Assembly (NCBI GenBank): GCA_016808115.1
Contig: JAEQBH010004431.1
Coordinates: 62,001 to 126,000, forward strand
DNA length: 64,000 bases
Origin: Tetrastigma voinierianum
Lineage: Eukaryota > Streptophyta > Magnoliopsida > Vitales > Vitaceae
Reading direction: 5' to 3'
Part shown: positions 46,999-57,469 of the stretch, one piece after another
Numbering within the stretch: the first letter of the stretch is position 1
Layout: each line of letters opens with the position of its first letter
Translations under genes and position numbers: made by a program
Notes under the pieces: generated by a model
The model's input: only the letters and a program-made list of their open reading frames with translations
Databases searched by the model: none
What the model was told of the DNA's origin: nothing

Positions 46999-49786
46999 TG
47001 TAATGACCCGTACCAAATAATACAAGTTTGAAACGTGTTTGACCAAGCTTGATTAAGTTTGACAAAATGACTAGGTTTGACCAACAATTTAGTGGGTTGA
47101 CCAAAGCTGATCTTTTCAAGAATGAATAATTTTGGGTTGACTAAGGCAATTATTTCCTCGTAGGCCTCACGACACGAAACTCATAGACGGGGCGGAACGT
47201 CACAATCCGACTCTACTTGATAAAAAGCTACTTAATTATTAGAAGTTCAACAAGAATAAGACTTTATCGTCTAAATTCTCAGTCCTCGTGGGATTTTTAC
47301 CCTAAATTGACCTAAGACCCTATAAACATATTTGGGGATTCCAATGAAACCCTAGCCTCCAAGACACTTTTTTGAACCCCAAAACCTAAGAGAAACTCCA
47401 AACCGGGAACACCATTCGGGGCCGAAAGAGCCCACCCGGGCGCGCCGTGGAAGATGGAACCGCACGAGCACCTCCGCCAACCAACAGCCACCGCGCACTA
47501 CGAGGTGGCGCCACCGGACGATGCCGCCCGTAAAATTTCACGGCCAACCGCCGCCGGAAGCTCCTGGATCGGGCCGGCGAACCCGACGAAGCAACGCACC
47601 GCTTTATCACCCGAAGCCAGGATTTCGCCATTTCCGCCACTTCAGCCACCCCATAGCTCCTTTCCACCATTTTTGACCTTCCGAACTCATCTACGTGGTT
47701 CCTTTTGCGCATTTCGCAGACCGTTTGAAGTTACAACGAAACTAAATTCACAAGCTAGATCGGGTTTTCTCCGCCACTACAAATGATCGTTAGGACTAAG
47801 GTAATGGTACCAATGAATTCCTGGTTCGGGCTTTCCATTGATATGTGGTTTGTAAATTTGGACGCCGCTTATTAGTTTCCATTTTTAGGTTGTTTCTCGT
47901 AATTACCGGAAGTCGGATCAAATAGAGTATCAATTGGCCTAAATTGACAAAATTGAAGTTGTATTAGTGGAAATTGATGTTTTTAGGAATTATCGATGGT
48001 TCAATTTCGAAATTAGCTTCAGTGAAAAGCCCTAATTTTAGGTATCTGCCTATAGTAGACACTGTAACTGACCCGTCTGAGTCCAATTCCATGGTTTCTA
48101 GCCTAACAGTTATTCTAAGGCCTCGGGCATCCTAAGGTTGTTGGTTCAATATTAGAGCCTGCAGAGTTTTATCTATATTGCACTCACGGTCGAGACGATC
48201 CTTCGCAGGGAGCTGGACCGAAAGGCCTATAGTCCGGTGAGTGGTTTATATGCTTTTAAATGATTTGGGGTATGTGTTGATATAACTATTGTGATTAAAT
48301 ACTTACATATATATTGTTTTGATCGATGGTTGGTTGCATTCAAACATGATTTTCGGGTTTCATATAAAACAAGTTATCATTTCATGTGAATTTTGTCAAC
48401 ATTTTAACTATTTGAAATTTTATCAGGTTCGTGGATGAGTTGTGAGTTTGATATTTTGGGTACATGGATTGAGGCTGTAAACTATCTTGGAAAAACTATT
48501 GTAAAAGAAAAAAAGGGGGATCTTGAGATTTGTGGACCGACTCGACATGCAAGATACTGAAAGGTACATGTGAGAATGAGAACGGTTTATTAGTTGCCAC
48601 GTTGCCGTGAGGTCGGTTTGACCCCGACTGTCCATTAGTTGCCACGTTGCCGTGAGGTCGGTTTGACCCCGACGGTTTATTAGTTGCCACATTGCCGTGA
48701 GGTCGGTTTGATCTCGACGGCCTGGTATTCCGGCTCCGCTTACTCGCAACGTGAGGCCTGGGCTTTGACCCGACGGCTCGCATATTCTTCCGGTCTCGCC
48801 ATCACTTGCACGAGGCCTACGACCCGACGGTTTGGTATTCTGGGTTTGCCACGGTAACGTGAGGTCGGTTTTGACCCGACGGTTTGGTATTCCGGGCTTT
48901 GCTTACTCAGAATCGTGAGGTCGGTTCGAATTCGACGGTTTGGTATTCGGGTTTGCCATTTCGGGTGATTTGAGGTCGGTTTGCATCTCGGACGGTTTAG
49001 ATGAGTATTGATGGTACGGTACAATGCTAATTATGTGGTATGGACGCTTAAGCTGGATTTCTAAATGTGGTATAAATTCATTTTTAAATACCATGGCTTT
49101 GGTAGTACTACGGTTATTTTTATCACTTGATGACTATACATGTTTTTGTGCTTGGCTTTATGTCAGGTATGCCTAGATTATGTTTTCTTAATATCGGGAT
49201 TCGCTTAATTTGTCGTGAAAGCATGATCTGCATATGTTGGACTCGGGGTAAAAGTTGGGTTTTGTGAAATGTTTCTAAACGGGGAACTTTACAAAAGAGT
49301 GATCGGAAGGTTTTGAGAGGAGAACCATTGAAATATAAAAATGTTATTTTTCCTTATAAACTATGCCACTCACTGAGATTTATTATCTCACATTATCGCT
49401 TTAAACTGCTCCCAGTCCGCATGGGTCAGTAGGGCCTATTCGCGGCATCTGACGTCGCCTCTCCCGCCACACCGTCAGATCATCACATTTCTATCTATTC
49501 CGAGTTTGTTGTATCGACTTATTCATTTCTACTTGTACCCTAAATCCACGATATTCTTAGAACGCTCTGACATTAATATTAAACTCATTGAGTTCCTTTT
49601 ATGTATGATGGTTATGACCTACCTCAGACAGTCGGTCGATTTATCTATATTCATAGATATAAGGCTGTTGTGTGTTATTTCTTTTTTAGGTGGGGCCCCT
49701 TCAGGCATTCCCTAGAGATTGCGCCAATGGGACTCCATCAGGCTGACCACCCGGTACCCCGAAGGGTATCCTCGCCCGTCCCGTCA
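46999..49786 (+). repeat. Element F 3' LTR
   Basis: The LTR is 2788 bp and matches 39648-42267. It is 168 bp longer, which equals about three extra tandem units in 48585-48995. It ends CCCGTCA, followed by the duplication CTATA. Confidence 0.88.
48585..48995 (+). repeat. Tandem units in element F 3' LTR (about 3 + 5)
   Basis: Three 'TTATTAGTTGCCAC' units are followed by five 'TTTGGTATTC' units, each ending near 'GAGGTCGGTTTGACCCGACG'. Minus-strand ORFs with 'SNRPHGNVATN' repeats are translations of this array, not proteins. Confidence 0.8.
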
Positions 49787-50037
49787 CTATATGTGCCTTC
49801 GTCGCATCGAAAATCGATGCACAAGACCAACGCGAGCGCTCGAAAAACGTGTCGACCCGCATCATTCTCAAAGAATATAAATGTACGCATAACTGATTTA
49901 GAGACATTCCAACGGTAGTAACTTGCTTCATTATCCGAGATCTAGGGAATTAATTATGGATTTTAATCGTAATTATAATTTTGTAATCAAATTACGATTT
50001 TGCCCTTATTCCGTAATTTGGAATTTCTGGTCTTACA
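49787..50037 (-). repeat. Element E 3' LTR, right part
   Basis: This resumes at the CTATA duplication with the conserved GTGCCTTCGTCGCATCGAAAA block and ends GGTCTTACA at 50037. A damaged polypurine tract follows (50038-50052). Confidence 0.85.
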
Positions 50038-50052
50038 TTATCACCTTAAAAG

Positions 50053-50877
50053 AATTTCATTCCGAAATTCAAGACAATCATATCACTACAACACGTGAAC
50101 CCTACACAACCCTTGCTTGGGCGTGGTAAATCGCCTAACCTCTCCAAGGTCACACATCGACAATCCAATGGATCACAACTCAATCCATGCCATGCATGAC
50201 ATCCATTTACCGAGCCCTTGCGCCTCAACAACACCCAATGCAATACTTCCAAAGGGTATCCAAACCTCGAGTCATCGCTGACTTCTATCACTCAACTCTA
50301 CACCCACGGATAACCTTGTCCCCGTATGTTTTCATCTCCACCACATAACTTCTGGGCTTACACTTTGAATCTCTTACATTTCCTCGATTCAACTATGAGT
50401 CTTTATTGTACAGAGTCCTAAAGAGCAACTCAACCCGGTGTCACCAAGAGTAGTGAATGATCATGGTCGCGCACCCAATAATCCGACCGACGGATGTTAC
50501 CGCATACGAATCCAATGATGTCACACGGTGACAACTAATCCCGCCCACCATGAGTAGAAATCTGCAGATCTCTCACTTTATAATCTGACCTATCAGTCGA
50601 CTCACCCTTCACCCTGTGCGGAAGAACATCCATACCGCTTCTAAAGGCCTTAACCTCTAAGCCCAAATCCAATGTCGCGGTTGAGGTATGACAACTCGAC
50701 CTAGGTCTCACTACTCGACAACCCAATGGTCGCTAACTCATCCATGTCAAACCCGACATCAACAACCAATAGGTCTACCCCTAAGGTCCACAACGCCTCA
50801 CGCGCAACTCGACCGCCCTGACTTCGACCCACACTCGCCCCCTGCCTAGCCACCGCTGGGAGTGCTTTGTGTTAGCA
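50053..50877 (-). pseudogene. Element E pol remnant: integrase/RNase H part
   Basis: This matches element B 18110-18960 but lacks about 800 bp equivalent to B 17318-18112, which holds the integrase tail and chromodomain-like end. The junction is near 50090. No ORF is preserved. It is cut at 50878 by solo LTR H. Confidence 0.6.
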
Positions 50878-53254
50878 TGTGACGCACCCAAAACTCGGGG
50901 TCCGTTTGACTACCCAATAACCCGCTGAATACTTTCGTGGAATGTCGTGACCCGACATTTTTCACGTAAATCGGGCAGAAGCCCCTTTGCACGGGAGTTT
51001 CCACCCAAATACAAAATCTTCATAAACCTGTCCCAACATCAATCACCGATTACAAACGGCCTCGGGGCCCAAAAACCAATACTAATCACTATATCCAAAA
51101 CAAGCAGATCTACCATATTCCAACTATATCCATAATGCAAGAGTTAATGATTTACTTATACAAATACATATATTAAAAATGAGAAGCATTCTAATACATG
51201 TAAACATCAACAAAGCCACATTCATTTCTTCTAAATGGGCCAAATTTAGGACGAGCCGTCTCTGACGCTCCCTGCATCTTAAAAAGGAATCCCATCGCAC
51301 AGTGAGCTAAAGCTCAAGAGGAGAATCGCCCTAAGTGGGCTATTCACCACCTAAGCGCAGCATGAATGTTCCAATTTAAACACACATCCAAGCAAATGCA
51401 TGTGATCCTACTCGAATGTCTACATGACCAACTCAGATCCCGAGTCCTCACCGACTCTCTCACACTCGCCTAAGCCTTGTATGAGAATTATTGCTTTATT
51501 AGTGGACAACCCTCCGATGTATATATATCAATTGGGCCGCTCCGACGATTGATATATATATTGTCTGTGGACTAATTCTCCGATGAATATCAATCGGGCC
51601 GCCCGACGATTGATATTTTAAGTTTGTGGATCACCCTCCGATAATTAACATTTTAGACTATCCTCCGAACCGTCTTCCTAGAGATTTCCTATACTATGCA
51701 CTAACTTCCGATCTGGATACCCCAGTGCATATGAAATGCATTATGATGCCATTTCAATAACTCATATAACACATGCAAATATGTAAACATGAATATACTC
51801 GCATAATTCAAATCGCACAATCATGTTATGTAATTTTACAACTCATACATCAAAATTAGCTCAATGGCCAATGATCAAATCCCATTCCAATGATCTACAC
51901 ACACAATTATACGCCCCACATAATTAGGACTCTCATGTTAATACATGTGCTTATGCATTAACATTTTAAATCAATTACGGTCGAGTTTGATAAACGATAT
52001 TTGATATCTCCATGTAATTGTGTCATTGTACCAACAAGATTAAAATAAATGCATTAATCCATTTAATTCCACACAATCTCAAGCCATTCATTTCCATACC
52101 ATTTCAAGCACACACAACACATGGACAATTCTTATCCATTTTGAGACAAACCCGGATCATGCACAACTGATCTTCAAATAGCGGTCGGCCCACTCAAATT
52201 TTACTTCATTCAATCTCGGAAGCCACTGGGAACCGAATTTACTCGCTTATCTTATACCACCTAAATAGAATTTAATGCATAAACTCCATATAACAGCTCA
52301 TTGTCAATTTCTCGATCACACTACAAAATTCTAAGAATCTCCAAAATTCTTACTATTTCTGTCCCGTGCTCAATCGATCCACAACCCATTCCCGGCATTT
52401 TCCATAGGAAATACAAGGATTTAAAGTAAAAATTCTGGAATTTAAGAGACCAACAGCCCCCTAATTTTCTTCTCGGGCAGCTAATGATGATGAGAAAATC
52501 CTCTTAAGATTTTTGGAATACCCAGCCCCCCGCTTTTGGGACTCACCAAACAAATTCCCTCACGGCCTCAAACAACCGAAACATCGAAAACCCTTAAAAT
52601 GGGAATAAAACAATGCGTAGGAGAAAATCCTACCTCTTGGAGTTGTCAAAACTCGCAAACTGTGGTCCACGCGTAGCCCGTCCGCTGAGAACGCTCCCTT
52701 CTTGCACCTGTTCGCTAACGCCTGGACGCGAGATAATCCTGAGAGTAAGGAGGTGCTTCTCTCTAGGAACCACTCATTTCCGCTTTCCACGAAGCTGCTC
52801 GACTTCAATGCTTTGCCTTTGTTTAATTTGGGGAAGATGGTTCATGTGCACTATTTCGTCTTTTAGTCACTTAAACATTTACAAAAATGACGCTTATGTC
52901 CCTATCTTCTCAGATTTGATATTCGGCACTATTTCGGCCATCCATTTTCATCATTTCTCTACTCATACCACTTATGGTACATGAGTACATGTTATATGTG
53001 GCTTTCGTCGCATCGAAAACCGATTTACGGCACCCGAAACGCGATGCCTCGAAAAACGTGTCGATTCCGACTGTCTCAGAAAATTATGAAATTTTACGTG
53101 CTAACTAGATTTCGCGAGACGATTCCAACGGTGCAATCCGTTTTCATCCGAGATCTAGAGAATTAATTACGGATTTTTAACCGAAATTACAATTTTGTAA
53201 TCAAAATTACGATTTTGCCCTTATTCCAGAAATTGGAATTTCTCGGGTCTTACA
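50878..53254 (-). mobile_element. Solo LTR H with target duplication TAGCA
   Basis: A 2377-bp LTR with plus-strand ends TGTGACGCACCC and CGGGTCTTACA and a perfect duplication TAGCA at 50873-50877 and 53255-53259. Its left part carries the hairpin minisatellite (about 51500-51650) as in A/B/E. Its centre (51890-52160) instead matches LTR C, so it looks like a mosaic of two subfamilies. Confidence 0.92.
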
Positions 53255-53859
53255 TAGCACCTCAGAACTGAAACTGGTTCCTCTAACCCTTACTAGGGTG
53301 TGGAGGAATGAACTGTATACTCTCATGTCCTATGGCTAACTGGGACTGCATTGTCCCAAAGTCTTGGGATCCCGGCCTCTGGGCAATCCCGCCTCACTGT
53401 GCCCAATCCCGGCCCTAGTCCCGAAACTAGTGTGAAGAAGCTCCTCTCGCTCTTCCCAACTAGGAGAAAGCTGATTCTCCGCTACTCACCCGTATCCCGA
53501 GTGTTCCAATTATCCTTAATCTCTCTCTATGGTCGTATCGCCAACCATGGAGTTCTATGTCCCTGTAGGGTGAAGTCCCACGATCCTATCCCTACGGACA
53601 ACTTCAATCCATCCTCGAATCTCCCGCACACCCAGCCAATCCCAAGAAACCACGATTCCAAGATTGACATTCGGTCTCTCGCAACACATCATCGTCAACC
53701 TTCTAGGTCGACTGACACTCATGGTGCTGACACCACGTGTCCCAAAAATCTCCCCTCAGTAAGCCAAAACTCGCACTTACTGAACTTGGTATACAACTGA
53801 TGGTCTCTCAACAACTGTAACACAATCCTCAAGTGATACTCATGCTCCCACTCTGACTG
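53255..53859 (-). pseudogene. Element E pol remnant: RT C-terminal part
   Basis: This is the counterpart of element B 18965-19580 on the minus strand, leading up to the RT catalytic site. Minus-strand text is frame-shifted; a plus-strand 149-aa ORF here (53351-53800) is a shadow. It is cut at 53860 by solo LTR I. Confidence 0.6.
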
Positions 53860-56155
53860 TGTAAGACCCGAGAAATTCCAATTTCTGGAATAGGGGCAAA
53901 ATCGTAATTTTGATTACAAAATTGTAATTATGGTTAAAAATCCGTAATTAATTCTCTAGATCTCGGATGATGAAACGGATTGTACCGTTGGAATCCTCTC
54001 GCGAAATCTAGTTAGCACGTAAAGCCTCATGTAATTTTCCGATACGCCTAATTTACACGCTGAGGCATCGCGCTTCGTGCCAGAATCGTTTTCGATGCGA
54101 CTTAAAGCCACATATAAATATGTACTAAGTGTACCATAAGTGGTGTATGAGTAGAAAAGTGATGAAATGGATAATGGTAAAGGCCAATATCAAATCAGAA
54201 AGGAGGGACGAATTGTCATTTCTAATACGATTTTAAGTCACTAGAAAGACGAAATTCTCAATAGCCAGCTTCATCTCCTTCATTTAATCAAAGACAAAAC
54301 GTGGGAGGTCATTTTGGGGGATCCAGTGGCTGGTTTTTTGAGAGGGTTTTAGAAAGAGAGGTGTTTCTTCTAAGATCCCGTGATCGGACTGCTACCACTG
54401 AGCAAGAAGGGAAACGCTCTACGCGGAGCAGCTACGCGTGACCTTGATTTGCGAAGCCTTTGAAAACTCCAAGAGGTAGTGGATTTCTCTACTTCATGCT
54501 TTTATTCCCATTTTTAAGGGTTTTTCGATGTTTCGGGTTGGTTTGAGGCCGTGAGGGGTTGAAGGATCTGGTCCCAAAACATGGACCGAACTTGCGAAAA
54601 TTTTTTGAGATTTTCGACGGTCGTGGATCGCCTGCAAATTAGTGGGTCAAGCTGGGGTCTTTAAATTCCAAAATTGTATGCTTTAAATCATGTATTTATA
54701 GGAAAAAGGCCGAATGTAAGGTTGATCGTCCTGCAAAACATGGGACCGACTATAAAAATTTGAGACTTTTTGACAAACGGAACCTCCGTAAACCGTAGTG
54801 GGTTGCGGTGTCGAATTTACTAATAAATTCCTATTTTGGTGAGTAGGAGACCGAAAATGGGAATGGAAATCGGCTCCACCAAGAGGAACCGATAGAAGTG
54901 TGGCTGCCCGTGGGATGTACCCCACTTGTTCTTGCTTGGGACTAAAACAAATTCCTGGTTTAGGAATGGGCCATGCTGTCCATGTATTATGGCATTGAAA
55001 TTGTGTGAATCGAATGGTCATGCGGTGTACAAATAAATTCGAGAGTTATCGATCAAGGAATTAATGGGTTAATGCTAAATGTAGCATTATCAAAATGTAA
55101 TAAGACAATTACATGGAAATTAAATTGTGTTGTAAGCCATTGGAGATGATTTAATATGATTCGCTTAATTGAGCTAAATTGGGTGATGCTTGATGTGTTG
55201 GAATTCATATGCGTGTAATTGTAGTTGATTGAAAAATATGCATGTCGATGATATGGTGTAAAATGATTTTGAAATGGCATAATGCATTTTCATATGCACC
55301 GGTAATTTAGAATTAGGTGTGAGCGCATGACAAGGCATTTTTGTAAACGGGATATGTTTCTGGCGAAAGGAATTTCACAGATGATATTCCGAGAATCAAG
55401 TCGGGAGATGGGCCAACAGACATTTCTGATGAGGACCATGACCGCTTCGAAAAGCCTACCAACCAATTCACCTCGAGGGTAGTCCCATATTTTACCGAAT
55501 ATTTTCGGTAGTATATTTTCAAGAACAAAAGTTTTGTTTTTGAAATGATTATTTTCTCTCATACATGGCTTAGGCAAGTGTGAGTGAGCCGGTGAGGACT
55601 CGTGGACATGGGGTAATCATGTAACTAAGTAGGATCATGTATTTACTTGAGTGTGTGTTTTCTTTGGAGCATTGCACTGCACTTAGGTGGTGAGTAGCGC
55701 ACTTAGGGCGATTCTCCTACTGAGCTTTAAATACCTACGCGACCCCTTATTTCATGCTGAGCTCGAGGAGACATCTCGCTTTGAGGTTGATTTTGAAGAA
55801 GCCGGTTTGTGGCTTGATGGTTTTTGGACATAATATGTATTAGAATTGTAGATTTTAATATATGTTTGTATAAAACAAAAGTGTTATCAACTATTGAATT
55901 ATTGGGAGATAATTAAAGAATAGTTATGATAATTGATTTATGAGTATTGGTTTATGAGCCCAAGAGGCAATTTTACTCTCATGTCAGGGATATACTGCAT
56001 ATATTGGATTGTTTGGGATAGGTATATGTAGGTATGTTTTTGGGTAGAGCTCCCCGTACAAAGGAGACTCGCCTCGATTTTCTATGGGGTGCCTGCAACT
56101 GATCTCCACTTGTATTCCGCGGCCGACGGGTAGTCAACGACCCCGTTTCGGGCGC
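53860..56155 (+). mobile_element. Solo LTR I (C-like subfamily) inside element E RT
   Basis: An LTR of about 2296 bp in plus orientation, from TGTAAGACCCG to a damaged GGGCGCC end. The flanks GACTG (53855-53859) and CACTG (56156-56160) agree at four of five bases. The central text, such as 'GGTAGTATATTTTCAAGAAC' (55508 on), is the reverse complement of LTR C near 23030-23060. It has no hairpin minisatellite. Confidence 0.85.
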
Positions 56156-56160
56156 CACTG

Positions 56161-57100
56161 CATCGGGAGTAGATCAAAATGTCATCTCCGAAGACTACGA
56201 CAAACCGATCTAGATAAGGTTGGAACACCCTATGCATGAGGTCCATGAACGCCGGGCGCGATTCGCCAATCCAAAGGGCATCACCAGAACCTCAGTGCCC
56301 CTAACGCTGGCCTCCTAAACGCAGCTCTTTAGGATCTGTCTCCCTAACTCTCAGCCGATGAAACCAGTTGCGAAGGTTCATCTCGAGTAGACTCGCACCT
56401 CTCAACTCGATAAAATAAATCATCATCCCCAGAATGGGTACCCGATTCTCCGATCAAGGCAACCCGGTTCACCTGTCTATAGCCACTTCACAGCCGAAGG
56501 GTCTTGCCCCTCTTCTTCGCAACTAGAACCGAAGCGCCCCATGGTGAAGTGCCCTACTTTAATAATCCCCTTTGTCCAATAAATAGCCCTCGTGAGTTGA
56601 CTGAGTTCCTACAACTCAACCTGCACATCCTATGGAATCATAGAGATGGTTAAAGTACCAGGTGTAACTCGATACGGTCTACATCCCTATGTGGAGGTAG
56701 TCCAGCTCATCCGAAAAATATTCGCAGAATTCGCAAACCACTCGAGGTGTATCTAAGTCTGGTCTCTGTTCTGGCCCCTGCAAGGCTCGCTAGCTAACCC
56801 GCCAACTGTCCCTAGCACTTGGACTCATATACTGTCTGGGGCAAAATACTGTGCTTGCCCCCCTGAAATACAACACGAGTACCGTCCGTGCAAAGCAGAA
56901 CTCTCCTCGCGCCACAATCGATAACAACCTTGTAAACTGCCACCTCAATTCATCCCAAGGATGACATCGAACTCGACATATCCATAACCGTGTCCATTGT
57001 GAGTAAAGTCCTCGAGATCTCTAACTCGCAACCTTGACATATCGTACCTATTCTCGCCCTAATCCTTAGGGGAGAATTCATATGCAACGGCTCCTCTAAG
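56161..57100 (-). pseudogene. Element E pol remnant: RT N-terminal and protease C-half
   Basis: The minus strand carries, from right to left, 'EFDVILGM' of the protease C-half (about 56941-56977), 'VIDCGA' text, and RT up to 'FVVVF.DDI' (Asp-Asp codons near 56181-56187). LTR I lies about eight codons beyond that. The protease active-site Asp-Ser/Thr-Gly is not seen upstream. Frame-shifted. Confidence 0.65.
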
Positions 57101-57469
57101 GTCTCTAGAGGTCCTTGCCCATTTCCACCATATGGGCCTCATTCTCTAGCCAGAGCGCCTAGTCTATCCCCGGGTCGTGTCGAGGTAATCTCCATAGCCT
57201 CTAACACTTCTCGTTTCGCATGAACCAATGGTCACCCACCATCTGATCTCTACCCCGTGAATGCTCTGGAGGATGATACGTCCCAAACCTCCGGAGGTTA
57301 CTAGGATCTCCATGTCCACCGCCATACTAGCCTCGCGGCACAGCAGCCTTGCAACACTTACGACCTCTACGAAGGCCCGTTGATCAAATACAGCGGGCTG
57401 GTCAATTGTCACGGTGCCCGACCAGCGCTCCCGTGGACGCCCTCTACGTCCTCCTCCTCTACCAGCCAT
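57101..57469 (-). pseudogene. Element E gag N-terminal remnant
   Basis: The minus-strand frame from 57469 starts 'MAGRGGGRRGRPRERW', a typical chromovirus gag start, and continues 'FDQRAFVEVV' before shifting. Capsid text ending 'WWKWARTSRDL' (about 57100-57135) is followed at once by protease-side text. That is about 120 residues in place of a gag normally several times longer. It lacks the CCHC knuckle. Confidence 0.7.

Larger units (their letters stand above)
39648..49786 (+). mobile_element. Element F: Ty3/Gypsy chromovirus-type element, plus strand
   Basis: The element spans 10139 bp, with a perfect target duplication CTATA at 39643-39647 and 49787-49791. LTRs are 39648-42267 and 46999-49786, and a polypurine tract abuts the 3' LTR. 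The internal region is heavily reduced: only RT fragments and the integrase C-terminus are recognisable, interrupted by solo LTR G and by an unidentified 1.48-kb segment. It begins TGTAATGACC, unlike the TGTAAGACC of the A/B/E family. Confidence 0.9.

Noticed and set aside
48423..49024. Minus-strand ORFs with repeated 'SNRPHGNVATN' units
   Set aside because: They translate the LTR tandem array; the repeated protein text is a by-product.
53351..53800. 149-aa plus-strand ORF
   Set aside because: Antisense to the pol remnant of element E, which is readable on the minus strand by alignment to element B.
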